From the NCBI RefSeq assembly GCF_030817355.1, contig NZ_JAUSZH010000001.1:5952501-6016500 (forward strand): DNA of 64,000 nucleotides, read 5' to 3'. Position 1 is the stretch's first letter. Each line of letters opens with the position of its first letter. Below the pieces are notes generated by a model. It worked only from the letters and a program-made list of their open reading frames with translations. It made no database searches and was not told the DNA's origin. Shown piece by piece: positions 25,269 to 34,388 of the stretch. This stretch comes from Streptomyces sp. V1I1. GTDB lineage: Bacteria; Actinomycetota; Actinomycetes; Streptomycetales; Streptomycetaceae. The position numbers were made by a program, and so were the translations under genes.

Positions 25269-26356
25269 CCACCGCCGTCCTCAGCCCCGCGGGCAACCGC
25301 GCACTGCTCTCCCTGCTCGGACGGACCCCCCTCGCCCGCATCACCGTCGACCTGCCCTGCCCGCAGCCCGGCTTCTGGGCGAAGCTCGAAGGTCTCGGCG
25401 TCGGCGGCATGAAGGCGCGAGCAGCCGTATCCATGCTGCTCGGGGCCAAGGAGCGCGGCGAACTGCGGCCCGGCGCCCCGGTGGTGGAGTCCACCTCCGG
25501 CACGCTCGGCATCGGGCTGGCCTTCGCCGGTCAGGCTCTCGGGCATCCGATCGTGCTGGTCGGCGACACGGAGCTGGAGCCGTCGATGCGACAGCTGCTG
25601 CGCGCGTACGGCGCCAGGCTGGAGCTGGTCGACCGCCCGGCGGCCGAGGGCGGATGGCAGGCCGCCCGACTGGGCCGGTTGCGCGAACTGCTGTCGAAGC
25701 TGCCGGACGCCTACTGGCCCGACCAGTACAACAACCCCGACAACATCGTCGGTTACGCCTCCCTCGCTGCCGAGCTCGCCGCTCAACTGGACCACCTCGA
25801 CGTGCTCGTGTGCAGCGTTGGCACCGGCGGCCACAGCGCCGGTGTGGTCGGACCGCTGCGGCGGCACTGGCCCGGGCTCCGGCTGATCGGGGTGGACGCC
25901 ACCGGCTCGACGATCTTCGGCCAGCCCGCCAGGCCCCGCCTGATGCGCGGCCTGGGCAGCAGCATCCATCCACGCAACGTCGCCTACGGCGCCTTCGACG
26001 AGGTCCATTGGGTCGGCCCGTCCGAGGCCGCGGACGCCTGCCGAAGGCTCGCTGTCGGCAACTTCGTCAGCGGCGGCTGGAGCACCGGGGCCGTAGCCCT
26101 TGTGTCGGCCTGGGCCGCTCGCGTCCACCCGGGAGCCGTCGTCGCCACCGTCTTCCCCGACGGACCGCATCGCTACCTCGGCACCGTCTACGACGACGAC
26201 TTCGCCGCCGCCCACGGGCTCGACCCGGCCACCGCGGCCAGGCGCCCCGTCGAGATCCCTCATCCGCGGGCCGTGGAGGCCACCGGCTGGGCCCGGTGCC
26301 GCGTCGTCACCGACCCGCTGGACAGCCGAACCCCACCTCTGGAAGAGAGCCCGTGA
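25265..26356 (+). CDS. PLP-dependent beta-replacement enzyme (SbnA/cysteine-synthase-like)
   Basis: This 363-residue fold-type II PLP enzyme has its Schiff-base Lys50 in GVGGMKARA, substrate loop ESTSGTLGIG at 75-84, YWPDQYNNPDNIVGY, and a cofactor-phosphate Gly loop in CSVGTGGHSAG. It resembles SbnA of staphyloferrin B synthesis, which joins an amino acid to O-phosphoserine to give a diaminopropionate-type product. A comparable beta-substitution could make a chelating amino acid here. It is coupled by GTGA overlaps to both neighbours. Plain cysteine synthase is less likely because of the divergent loop and the context. Confidence 0.8.
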   Translation: MTTAVLSPAGNRALLSLLGRTPLARITVDLPCPQPGFWAKLEGLGVGGMKARAAVSMLLGAKERGELRPGAPVVESTSGTLGIGLAFAGQALGHPIVLVGDTELEPSMRQLLRAYGARLELVDRPAAEGGWQAARLGRLRELLSKLPDAYWPDQYNNPDNIVGYASLAAELAAQLDHLDVLVCSVGTGGHSAGVVGPLRRHWPGLRLIGVDATGSTIFGQPARPRLMRGLGSSIHPRNVAYGAFDEVHWVGPSEAADACRRLAVGNFVSGGWSTGAVALVSAWAARVHPGAVVATVFPDGPHRYLGTVYDDDFAAAHGLDPATAARRPVEIPHPRAVEATGWARCRVVTDPLDSRTPPLEESP

Positions 26357-27408
26357 AGGTCAGTCAGCGCACCGTGCACCTCGAACTCACCGAGCCGCTG
26401 CGCATATTCCGCTCGACGATGGCGGCCCGCGACGCCGTCTGGCTGTTCATCGAATACGAAGGGCAGCTCGGCCGCGGGGAGGTCGTCACCAGCGTGTACT
26501 ACGGCCTCGACGCACGCACCATCGTGCGGCTTCTGAATGAAGTGGCCCTGGATCTGGTCCGGTTCGGGGATCCCGAGACCGCCCTGGGAGCCCTGCGTAC
26601 CGGCGCGCTGCCGACGAACGGCATGCCCCCCGCCGTGACCGCTGCCGTCGAGTCGGCGCTGCTCGACCTGGCCGGAAAGCGCGCAGGGGTTCCGGTCCAC
26701 GAACTGCTCGGTACCACCGCCCCGCCCTCCGCAGCGACAGCCCGCACCATCGGCATCACGTCGCCGGGGCAGGCCGAAGCCCAGGCCCTCCGCCTGGTAC
26801 AGGACGGTTTTTCGGTCCTCAAGATCAAGGCAGGGGCCCCGGACCCCGAGGACGACCTGAAGCGTGTACGGGCCGTGCGTGCCGCGGCTCCCCACGCTCG
26901 GCTGCTCCTGGACCCCAATGGAGCCTGGACCGTCTCCACGACGGAGAGGCTGCTGCCCCGCCTCGCGGAGCTGGGAATCGAGGCCGTGGAGCAGCCGATC
27001 GCACCCGGCGACCCCGAGGCGCTGGCGAACCTCGCCGAACGCTCGCCGCTGCCGGTCATCGCCGACGAGGACGCGGTCGGTTACGAGGACGCCCGCCGTC
27101 TCGCCGGACGGGTGCAGGGCATCAACGTCAAGCTCGCCAAGTGCGGCGGAGTCACTGCGGCACTGCGGATCGCCGAACTGATCGCCGGCACTGGTACCGA
27201 GCTGATGCTCGGCTGTCTGACCGCCAGCACGCTCGGCATCGCCCCCGCCGTACATCTCGCCGATCGCGCCCGGTGGATCGACCTCGACGGGCATCTGCTG
27301 CTCGCCCACGACCCGTGGACGGGTATCGGCGGCGCCGACGGCATCGTACGGACGAGCCTGCGCCCGGGGCTTGGCGTGCACGCGCGCACCAAGGGGGACC
27401 TCGGGTGA
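26353..27408 (+). CDS. Enolase-superfamily dipeptide epimerase-like protein
   Basis: This 351-residue enzyme carries the complete muconate-lactonising subgroup apparatus: K157 and K159 (LKIKAG), metal ligands D187 (DPNG), E213 (VEQP) and D238 (ADED), and second catalytic Lys K260 (NVKLAK). A C-terminal D-x-D (DLDG) is typical of dipeptide epimerases such as L-Ala-D/L-Glu epimerase. It would therefore invert an alpha-carbon in a dipeptide or N-substituted amino acid. Placement after an ATP-grasp ligase fits epimerisation of the freshly made peptide bond product. N-acylamino-acid racemase is an alternative. Confidence 0.85.
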   Translation: MKVSQRTVHLELTEPLRIFRSTMAARDAVWLFIEYEGQLGRGEVVTSVYYGLDARTIVRLLNEVALDLVRFGDPETALGALRTGALPTNGMPPAVTAAVESALLDLAGKRAGVPVHELLGTTAPPSAATARTIGITSPGQAEAQALRLVQDGFSVLKIKAGAPDPEDDLKRVRAVRAAAPHARLLLDPNGAWTVSTTERLLPRLAELGIEAVEQPIAPGDPEALANLAERSPLPVIADEDAVGYEDARRLAGRVQGINVKLAKCGGVTAALRIAELIAGTGTELMLGCLTASTLGIAPAVHLADRARWIDLDGHLLLAHDPWTGIGGADGIVRTSLRPGLGVHARTKGDLG

Positions 27409-28664
27409 AGACGTGGCACGAGATACGCGGCTTCCCCCTCGCGATACGGCTGCTCCTGGTCAACCAGCTCGGCGTCAACACGGGCTTCTACCTGCTCATC
27501 CCGTACCTCGCCGTGCATCTGAGCGAGGACCTCGGGCTGTCGGCCGCTGTCGTCGGCATCGTGCTCGGCGTACGCAACCTCAGCCAGCAGGGCCTGTTCC
27601 TCATCGGCGGATCGGCATCGGACCGGCTGGGAGCGCGCGGAGTCATCATCGCCGGCTGCGCGCTGCGCACCGTCGGCTTCGGGCTCTTCGCACTCGGCGA
27701 CGGACTGACGGTGCTGCTGGCCGCGTCCGTGCTCAGCGGGCTGGCCGGGGCGCTGTTCAACCCGGCCGTACGGGCGTATCTCGCCCAGGAGGCAGGGGAG
27801 CGCAAGGCCGAGGCGTTCGCCCTGTTCAACGTCTTCGCGACCACCGGCGCCCTGATAGGGCCGCTGCTCGGCAGCGCCCTGCTGTTGGTCGACTTCCGCG
27901 CCTCCGCGCTCACCGCGGCCGGGATCTTCGCGGTGCTCACGATCGCTCAGGCCGTGGTGCTTCCGGCACGCGAGGTCACACCGTCCGCGAACAGCTTCCT
28001 CGGGGACTGGCGCGAGGTGATCGGCAACCGCGGTTTCGTGGCGTTCGCCGTTGCCATGGTCGGCATGTTCACCATGGAGAACCAGCTGTATCTGCTGCTG
28101 CCGGACGGCGCGCGCCGGGCCACCGGCTGGGACGGCGCGGCAGGCATCGTCTTCCTCGTCGGCACCCTCACCAACCTCTGGCTGCAACTGCGCATCACGC
28201 GGGCGCTGAAGAGCCGGGGCAGCCGGGCGAGATGGATCAGCGGGGGGCTCACGCTGATGGGGCTGGCCTTCATACCGCCGATGACGGCGGCGGGGGCCGG
28301 ACCAGCGCACGGCGGCGTCGGCTACGCGGTGCTCGGCGCGCTGCCTGTCCTTGCCGGGACGCTGCTGCTCTACCTGGGCGTCATGATCGCCCAGCCTTTC
28401 GTGATGGAGCTCATCCCCCGCTTCGGCCGCCCGGAGCTCACCGGCACGTACTTCGGGCTGTTCTACGTGGTCTCGGGCATCGCCGCGGCCGTGGGCAACA
28501 CGGTCGTCGGCTGGGCCATGGACGCCGGTGAGCGCGCGGGGGCGCAGTGGCTGCCCTGGGCGTGCTGTCTGGCCTTCGGACTCGCTTCCGCCGCCGGCGT
28601 CGCCTGGCTGCACCGCCGGGGAGTGCTTCCCGCCCAAGTGGCGCCCGTACCGGTGCCGGTGTGA
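27405..28664 (+). CDS. MFS exporter of the candidate metallophore operon
   Basis: This 419-residue protein has about twelve transmembrane helices and the loop motif GSASDRLGARGVIIAG after helix 2. It is GTGA-coupled to the epimerase gene. In staphylopine and related loci an MFS protein exports the finished metallophore before ABC-mediated re-uptake, and this gene sits in the matching place. Substrate assignment is inference. The protein ends with a Pro/Val tail (VAPVPVPV). Confidence 0.85.
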   Translation: MKTWHEIRGFPLAIRLLLVNQLGVNTGFYLLIPYLAVHLSEDLGLSAAVVGIVLGVRNLSQQGLFLIGGSASDRLGARGVIIAGCALRTVGFGLFALGDGLTVLLAASVLSGLAGALFNPAVRAYLAQEAGERKAEAFALFNVFATTGALIGPLLGSALLLVDFRASALTAAGIFAVLTIAQAVVLPAREVTPSANSFLGDWREVIGNRGFVAFAVAMVGMFTMENQLYLLLPDGARRATGWDGAAGIVFLVGTLTNLWLQLRITRALKSRGSRARWISGGLTLMGLAFIPPMTAAGAGPAHGGVGYAVLGALPVLAGTLLLYLGVMIAQPFVMELIPRFGRPELTGTYFGLFYVVSGIAAAVGNTVVGWAMDAGERAGAQWLPWACCLAFGLASAAGVAWLHRRGVLPAQVAPVPVPV

Positions 28665-28674
28665 GGAGACCGAG

Positions 28675-29466
28675 ATGAGAAACGCAAACCTGCTGACCGA
28701 CAACCCGGCCCTGTACGAGGCCCGTTTCCCCGATGAGGCACGGCTGGCGGGGCGCTGGGCGGAGGACTGTCTGCGGCGGTACGGGGCCGGTCCGCGGGTC
28801 CTGGACATCGGCTGCGGCACCGGCCGCGACGCCGCGTATCTGCACGCGGCCGGCCGCATGGTCGTCGGCGCGGATCTGTCCGAGGCGATGCTGGAGCACG
28901 CCGGCGTGCACCACCCCGGTCCGGAGTACTTGCAGGCAGACCTGCGCGGATTCGACCTCGCAGAACGGTCCTTCGACGCTGTCGTGTGCCTGGACAGCGC
29001 CCTGTTGTACTGCCACACCAACGACGAACTCGACGGCTTCCTGGGCTCCTGCGGCCGCTCGCTGGCGCCCGGCGGGCTGCTCGTCGCCGAGATGCGCAAC
29101 GGGGCCTTCTTCCTCGGCCGTACCGAACTGCTCGTCACCTCGTCCGTCAGTGAATTGAGCTGGCAGGGCATCACCTACCGGTCCACCACCACCCTGCGCG
29201 TCGACCGGACCGCGCAACTGCTGCGCCGCACCCGTGTATGGACCGCCGACGACGGATCGCCGCCCGTCGAGCAGCGCTCCGCGTGGCGGCTGCTCTTCCC
29301 CCAGGAGCTGCGCCATCTCCTCGCCGTTCACGGCTTCGAGGTGCTCGCGCTGTACGACGGGCCCGGTCCTCGTACGGAGCCGCCGTGGCGTGAGGGCGAC
29401 CTGCCGGCCGCTACGGCCGATGCCGACCGGCTCCATCTCGTCGCCCGCCTCACGCGCGCCCACTGA
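28675..29466 (+). CDS. SAM-dependent methyltransferase
   Basis: This 263-residue class I methyltransferase has motif I VLDIGCGTGRDAAYL near residue 41, VVGADLSEAMLEHA, SFDAVVCLDSALLYC and LAPGGLLVAEMRNGAFF. The ATG follows GAGGAGA, 10 bp after the MFS stop. The type is common among small-molecule O- and N-methyltransferases. Methylation of the chelator is the simplest reading. Relatives also act as 3-amino-3-carboxypropyl carriers only when fold features differ, which I do not see here. Confidence 0.82.
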   Translation: MRNANLLTDNPALYEARFPDEARLAGRWAEDCLRRYGAGPRVLDIGCGTGRDAAYLHAAGRMVVGADLSEAMLEHAGVHHPGPEYLQADLRGFDLAERSFDAVVCLDSALLYCHTNDELDGFLGSCGRSLAPGGLLVAEMRNGAFFLGRTELLVTSSVSELSWQGITYRSTTTLRVDRTAQLLRRTRVWTADDGSPPVEQRSAWRLLFPQELRHLLAVHGFEVLALYDGPGPRTEPPWREGDLPAATADADRLHLVARLTRAH

Positions 29467-29508
29467 ACCCCACACGCCGATATCCGCTCGCACAGCAAGG
29501 ACACCGCC

Positions 29509-31101
29509 ATGAACGACGTCCCCGTCAACGACTCCCGCTTCCCCGGCCTGCGCCGCCGGGGCTTCCTCGCCGCAGCCGGAGGCGCGGCCGGACTCGGTGC
29601 GCTCGCCCTCGCCGGCTGCGCCGGCTCCGGCACCGCCGCCGACCCCGCCAAGGGCGATGGCAAGCCCAAGCGCGGCGGACGGCTGCGCGCCGCCTTCGCC
29701 GGTGGCGGTGCGAGCGAGACACTCGACCCGCATCTGGCCAACCTCTTCGCCGATGCCGCCCGCGCCAAGGCCCTCTTCGACAAGCTCGCCGACTACGGAC
29801 CCGACCTCTCCGCACAGCCCCGGCTGGCCTCGGCATGGGAACCGAACGCGGGTCTGGACCGCTGGAAGGTCACCCTGCGCAAGGCCGCCTTCCACAACGG
29901 CAAGGCGGTGACCGCCCAGGACGTCCTCTACAGCTACCGCCGCATCGCCGATCCGGCGAAGGCGTTCCGGGCCAAGGCGTCGCTGGAGCCCATCGACCTC
30001 AAGGCGACCAGAGCCCTGGACGAGCGGACCATCGAGTTCGTCCTCAAGCGCCCGACCGCCGAATTCCCCAATGTGCTCGCCGCGTTCGGCGCGTACATCG
30101 TCCCCGACGGGCTCAAGGACTTCGACAAGAAGCCGGTCGGCAGCGGCCCGTTCCGCTTCGTGTCCTTCGCTCCCGGCAAGTCCGCCGTCTTCAAGCGCAA
30201 CGACGCCTACTGGGACGGCGCCCCCTACCTCGACGAGCTGGAGTTCGTCGTCGCCAACGAGGAATCGGCACGCGCCAACGCCCTGCTCGGCGGGCAGGTC
30301 GAGTACGCCCACGAGCTGGGCCCCGCCACGGCCCGCGCCCACGAGAACAAGGGGCAGATCCAGATCGTCCGGCTTCAGGGCAGCGCCATGCAGGGCTTCG
30401 TCATGAAGACCGACCGGCCGCCGTTCGACGACAAGCGGGTCCGTGAGGCCTTCTTCCTGATCGCCGACCGCAAGGAACTGGTCGACGGCGCCCTGTCCGG
30501 CGCGGGCGAGATCGGCAACGACCTCTTCGGCAAGGGCTACGAGTACTACGCCGGAAGCCTGCCGCAGCGCGAACAGGACCTCGACCGGGCCCGCAAGCTG
30601 CTGAAGGAGGCCGGAGCCGAGAAACTCAAGGTCACCCTCGACACCTCCCCCGTGGCCGCAGGATTCACCGAGGCCGCGGCGATCTTCCGCGACCAGGCGG
30701 CCAAGGCCGGAGTGACCATCCAGATCAGGACCGGCAGCAAGGACAGCTACTGGAAGGACATTCTCGACTCCGGGACCCTGGCCTCCTACCGCTCCGGCGC
30801 CATGCCCATCGAGTCCCACATCTCCCAGCGCCTGCTCACCGGATCGACCACCAACGCAACCCACTGGCGGCACAAGGACTTCGACGCCCTGTATCAGCAG
30901 GCACAGTCCACCAAGGACAAGAAGGACCGCGCCGCCGTCTACGAGCGCATGCAGCGCCGGCTGCACGCCGAGGGGGGCTTCCTGATCTGGGGCTTCGCCG
31001 ACTGGATCCTCGGCACCGCCCGCAGCGTCCGGGGCGTCGAGCAGAAGGCACCCGCCAACTCCCTCGACTGGGCGCGCTTCGACAAGGTCTGGCTGGCGTG
31101 A
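29509..31101 (+). CDS. ABC transporter substrate-binding lipoprotein (family 5, Tat-type)
   Basis: This 530-residue solute-binding protein is of the peptide/nickel family 5. The N-terminus RRRGFLAAAGGAAGLGALAL then AGC combines a twin-arginine signal with a lipobox, so the folded protein is exported and lipid-anchored. Family blocks are LDPHLANLFADA, FVLKRPTAEFPNV, KPVGSGPFRFVSFAPG and NDAYWDGAPYLDELEF. CntA/NikA-type members of this family capture metal-metallophore complexes. It is followed without gap by two permeases and an ATPase, forming a complete importer. Confidence 0.9.
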   Translation: MNDVPVNDSRFPGLRRRGFLAAAGGAAGLGALALAGCAGSGTAADPAKGDGKPKRGGRLRAAFAGGGASETLDPHLANLFADAARAKALFDKLADYGPDLSAQPRLASAWEPNAGLDRWKVTLRKAAFHNGKAVTAQDVLYSYRRIADPAKAFRAKASLEPIDLKATRALDERTIEFVLKRPTAEFPNVLAAFGAYIVPDGLKDFDKKPVGSGPFRFVSFAPGKSAVFKRNDAYWDGAPYLDELEFVVANEESARANALLGGQVEYAHELGPATARAHENKGQIQIVRLQGSAMQGFVMKTDRPPFDDKRVREAFFLIADRKELVDGALSGAGEIGNDLFGKGYEYYAGSLPQREQDLDRARKLLKEAGAEKLKVTLDTSPVAAGFTEAAAIFRDQAAKAGVTIQIRTGSKDSYWKDILDSGTLASYRSGAMPIESHISQRLLTGSTTNATHWRHKDFDALYQQAQSTKDKKDRAAVYERMQRRLHAEGGFLIWGFADWILGTARSVRGVEQKAPANSLDWARFDKVWLA

Positions 31102-32051
31102 TCGGACTACGTTCCTGGGTCGCCCGGCGGCTGCTGCTCGGCGTGGCGCAGACGGCAGCCGTCGTGCTGCTCGTCTTCGTCCTCACCGAGGCGCTGCCGG
31201 GCGACGCCGCCGTGGCGCTCGCCGGCGACCAGCCGGACCCGGAGCGGATCGCGGCCATCCGCGAGGCGATGCACCTGGACCGGCCGGCGTACGAACGCCT
31301 GGCGGACTGGGCGGCCGGGCTGCTGTACGCAGACTTCGGCACGTCCCTGGCCTCGGGGCGGCCCGTCAGCACCTACATCGCCGACGGATTCGGGCCGACC
31401 GTGCTGCTCGCCGTGCTCACGATGGTGCTGCTGGTGCCGGTCGGAGTCGGCCTCGGTGTGCTGGCCGCCCGCCATGAGGGGCGGCTCGCGGACCGGCTCG
31501 TCAGCTCGGTGACGCTCGGCGTGTACGCGGTCCCGGAGTTCGCCTTCGGCGTGCTGCTGGTCACCGTATTCGCCCTGCGTCTTGGCTGGCTGCCGCCGAC
31601 CGCCGTCGGATACGGCACCGATCTGCTCGCCCACCCCGCGGCGCTGGTCCTCCCCGTCCTCGTCCTGCTGTCCCGGCCGGTGTGCTCACTGGCCCGCCTG
31701 GTACGAGCCGGCATGATCGACGCGCTGGCCTCGCCGTACGCCGCCCAGGCCTGCCGCTACGGCATCTCCGGCGCCCGCATCCGGTACGCCCACGCGCTGC
31801 CCAACGCCATCGCGCCTGCCGCCCAGCAACTCGCCCGGACCATCGACTGGTTGCTGTGCGGGGTCATCGTGGTGGAGGCGCTGTATGTGATCCCCGGACT
31901 GGGAACGGTGCTGATGAACGCTGTCGCGGAACGCGACATCCCCGTGGTGCAGGGCCTCGCTGTGGTTTTCGGACTGACCACCGTCGTCCTCAACCTCGGC
32001 GCCGACCTGGTCGCCCACCGCTTCGCGCCGCGGGCGGGGGCGGAGGCATGA
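31098..32051 (+). CDS. ABC transporter permease 1 (DppB/NikB-like)
   Basis: This 317-residue inner-membrane permease is of the oligopeptide/nickel type. Its N-terminus has the first TM and the typical ALPGDAAVALAGDQPDPERI segment. TM helices continue through TVLLAVLTMVLLVPVGVGLG, and the EAA-like loop reads RAGMIDALASPYAAQACRYG. The GTG start overlaps the SBP stop by 4 bp. It forms the transmembrane channel with the next permease. Confidence 0.9.
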   Translation: MIGLRSWVARRLLLGVAQTAAVVLLVFVLTEALPGDAAVALAGDQPDPERIAAIREAMHLDRPAYERLADWAAGLLYADFGTSLASGRPVSTYIADGFGPTVLLAVLTMVLLVPVGVGLGVLAARHEGRLADRLVSSVTLGVYAVPEFAFGVLLVTVFALRLGWLPPTAVGYGTDLLAHPAALVLPVLVLLSRPVCSLARLVRAGMIDALASPYAAQACRYGISGARIRYAHALPNAIAPAAQQLARTIDWLLCGVIVVEALYVIPGLGTVLMNAVAERDIPVVQGLAVVFGLTTVVLNLGADLVAHRFAPRAGAEA

Positions 32052-32860
32052 GGCAACGCGTCACGCTCGGTGCGCTGATCGTCGGCGTACCGCTGGCCCT
32101 CGCCCTGCTCGGACCGCTGTTCGCCGGAGCCCCTGGCCCACGGGCCGCCTCCTTCACCCTCGGCGGCGGACACTGGCTCGGCACCGACTTCGTCGGACGG
32201 GACGTCTGGCGGCAAGTGCTGCTCGGCGGACGGTCCGTGGTCCTCGTCGCCCTGGCCGCGACGGCCCTGGCCTATCTGGTGGCCCTGCCACTCGGGCTCA
32301 TCAGCGCGCTCACCCACCGGACTTGGCTCGAAGAGCTGCTGATGCGGCCCTTGGACGTGCTGCTCGCCGTGCCGTCGCTTCTGATGATCCTGCTCGTCGC
32401 CGCCGCCTTCTCGCCAGGGGCGGTGGGCCTTTCACTGCTGGTCGCCCTGGTGAACATCCCGGACGCCGCGCGGATTGTCCGCGCGGCCGCGGCCGAGTCG
32501 GCCTCACGCCCGGCCGTCGAGGCTCTGCGCATGCAGGGGGAGACCTGGTGGCGCATGGCCGTCGGCTACGTCGGCAGGTCGATCGCGCGCACACTCGCCG
32601 CCGACGCGGGCGTACGGCTGACGGGCGTGCTCTACCTCGTGGCCACGGCGGCCTTCCTCGGCGTCGGAATCGCGCCGGACGCCTCCGACTGGGCGGTGAT
32701 GGTGGACCGCAACCGTACGGGGCTGTTCGTACAGCCCTGGGCCGTGGTGGTGCCTGCCCTGCTGATCGTCGCCCTGACCATGGGGAGCAACCTGCTCTTC
32801 GACGCCGTACTGGAAAAGCCTCACCGGAAGAGAGGAAACGGGCGTGAACACGGTCGCTGA
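32048..32860 (+). CDS. ABC transporter permease 2 (DppC/NikC-like)
   Basis: This 270-residue permease partners the previous gene. It shows the DppC-type GTDFVGRDVWRQVLLGGRSV near residue 45, TM helices, and the EAA loop ESASRPAVEALRMQGETWW. The ATGA overlap with permease 1 and a 17-bp overlap with the ATPase gene show tight coupling. The substrate is inferred from the operon as a metal chelate or small peptide. Confidence 0.9.
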   Translation: MRQRVTLGALIVGVPLALALLGPLFAGAPGPRAASFTLGGGHWLGTDFVGRDVWRQVLLGGRSVVLVALAATALAYLVALPLGLISALTHRTWLEELLMRPLDVLLAVPSLLMILLVAAAFSPGAVGLSLLVALVNIPDAARIVRAAAAESASRPAVEALRMQGETWWRMAVGYVGRSIARTLAADAGVRLTGVLYLVATAAFLGVGIAPDASDWAVMVDRNRTGLFVQPWAVVVPALLIVALTMGSNLLFDAVLEKPHRKRGNGREHGR

Positions 32861-34388
32861 GGTCACGGACCTACGAGTCGAGATCCACGGCCGGCCGATC
32901 GTCGACGGGGTCAGCTTTCAGGTCCGGCCGGGGAAGGTCACCGCGCTCGTCGGCGCGTCCGGCAGCGGCAAGACGACCACGGGCCTCGCGCTGCTCGGCG
33001 AGTACCCGGCGGGTGCCCGGGTGACCGGAGACGTACGCGTATCGGGTGGCCTCGTCGGATACGTACCCCAGCACCCCGGCGCCGTCCTCAACCCCGCACG
33101 CCGGGTCGGCGCACTGCTGCGGGACATCGCCCGCGACCAGGTGCGGAGCCTGCCCAGGCCCGAGCGCCGGGCCGCCGCCCGGACGCGCATCCTGCACGCA
33201 CTCTCCGTCGCGCAGCTCCCGGACGGCGAGTCCCTGCTTCGCCGCTATCCGCACCAGCTCTCGGGTGGCCAGCAGCAGCGCTTCGTCCTGGCACAGGCAC
33301 TGCTGCTCGGTGCCAGGGTGGTGGTGGCGGACGAGCCGACCACGGGGCAGGACGTGCTGACGAAGCGGCGCATCGTCGACCAGCTCGCGGCGGTCGCCCG
33401 GCAGGGCATCGCCGTGGTCCTGCTGAGCCACGACCTGGACGTCGTCCGGGCGCTGGCCGACGAGGTTCTGGTCATGCGCCGCGGCCGAGTGGTGGAGGCG
33501 GCTCCCGCGGAGCAGCTGTGGCTCGCACCGCGGCATCCCTGGACCGCCGAACTCCTGGCGGCAGAAGGGAAGACGGGTGACAGTCCGCCCGCGGGTGAAG
33601 GACACGCGGCACTCCAGGTGCGTGGCCTCACGGCGCGGCACCGCGACGGCGCCCGCAGCACCACGGAGGCGGTGCGCATCCCCGACCTCACCCTCCGCGC
33701 CGGCGAGTGCCTGGCCGTCGTCGGCCGCTCCGGCAGCGGCAAGACCACGCTCGCCCGCTGCCTGGCCGGACTCCACCGGGACTACGCAGGCGATGTCCTG
33801 CTCGACGGCACCCCGCTCCCGCGCAGCCTGCGCGGGCGGACCCGTGAGCAACTGGCCGCGGTTCAGTACGTCTTCCAGGACGCGAAGGCCTCGTTCGACG
33901 AACACCGCCCGGTTCTGGACCAGGTGGCTCGCACCGCGGTCCGGCTGCGCGGAGCGGATCCGCGAGTGGCACTGACCGAAGCCCTGGACACCCTGACCGG
34001 CCTCGGCCTCACGGAGGCGCTGGTACGTCGCAGGCCGGGCCAGCTCTCCGGCGGCGAACTCCAACGGACCGCGCTCGCACGGGCCCTGCTCGCCCGGCCA
34101 CGGGTGCTGATCTGCGACGAGATCACCTCCGGCCTCGACACGGTCACCCGACGCAGCATCCTGAACACGCTCGCCGGCCTGCTGCGCGACCGACCCGAAC
34201 TGGCCCTGGTCCTGATTACCCACGACCTCGACGCGGCAGCGGCTGCCGCTCGGATCGCCGTACTGGAAGCCGGTGAGCTCATCGAGCAGGGACCGGCGCA
34301 GCAGGTGCTCGAATTGGCGCATTCGCCGGTCAACTACTCCAGTTTTCGTACTCGTTGTGTGGGGCAGGGACCGGTCTGGCCTGGCTGA
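32844..34388 (+). CDS. Duplicated ABC ATPase (DppD-DppF fusion type)
   Basis: This 514-residue protein contains two nucleotide-binding domains. The first has Walker A GASGSGKTTT near residue 35, signature LSGGQQQR and Walker B VVVADEPTT. The second has Walker A GRSGSGKTTL, signature LSGGELQR and ICDEITSGLD. One polypeptide thus replaces the DppD/DppF pair. The last 19 codons run antisense over the end of the convergent TIGR03943 gene. The tail SSFRTRCVGQGPVWPG looks non-native and may reflect a join point. Confidence 0.9.
   Translation: MNTVAEVTDLRVEIHGRPIVDGVSFQVRPGKVTALVGASGSGKTTTGLALLGEYPAGARVTGDVRVSGGLVGYVPQHPGAVLNPARRVGALLRDIARDQVRSLPRPERRAAARTRILHALSVAQLPDGESLLRRYPHQLSGGQQQRFVLAQALLLGARVVVADEPTTGQDVLTKRRIVDQLAAVARQGIAVVLLSHDLDVVRALADEVLVMRRGRVVEAAPAEQLWLAPRHPWTAELLAAEGKTGDSPPAGEGHAALQVRGLTARHRDGARSTTEAVRIPDLTLRAGECLAVVGRSGSGKTTLARCLAGLHRDYAGDVLLDGTPLPRSLRGRTREQLAAVQYVFQDAKASFDEHRPVLDQVARTAVRLRGADPRVALTEALDTLTGLGLTEALVRRRPGQLSGGELQRTALARALLARPRVLICDEITSGLDTVTRRSILNTLAGLLRDRPELALVLITHDLDAAAAAARIAVLEAGELIEQGPAQQVLELAHSPVNYSSFRTRCVGQGPVWPG

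Noticed and set aside
28438-30966. 842-residue minus-strand ORF
   Set aside because: It lies opposite the methyltransferase and substrate-binding protein genes and has no recognisable domain; codon positions mirror the real genes.
23164-34388. EDDS, staphylopine or coelibactin cluster
   Set aside because: No argininosuccinate-lyase-like gene, opine dehydrogenase, nicotianamine synthase or NRPS is present, so none of the known zinc-chelator pathways fits.
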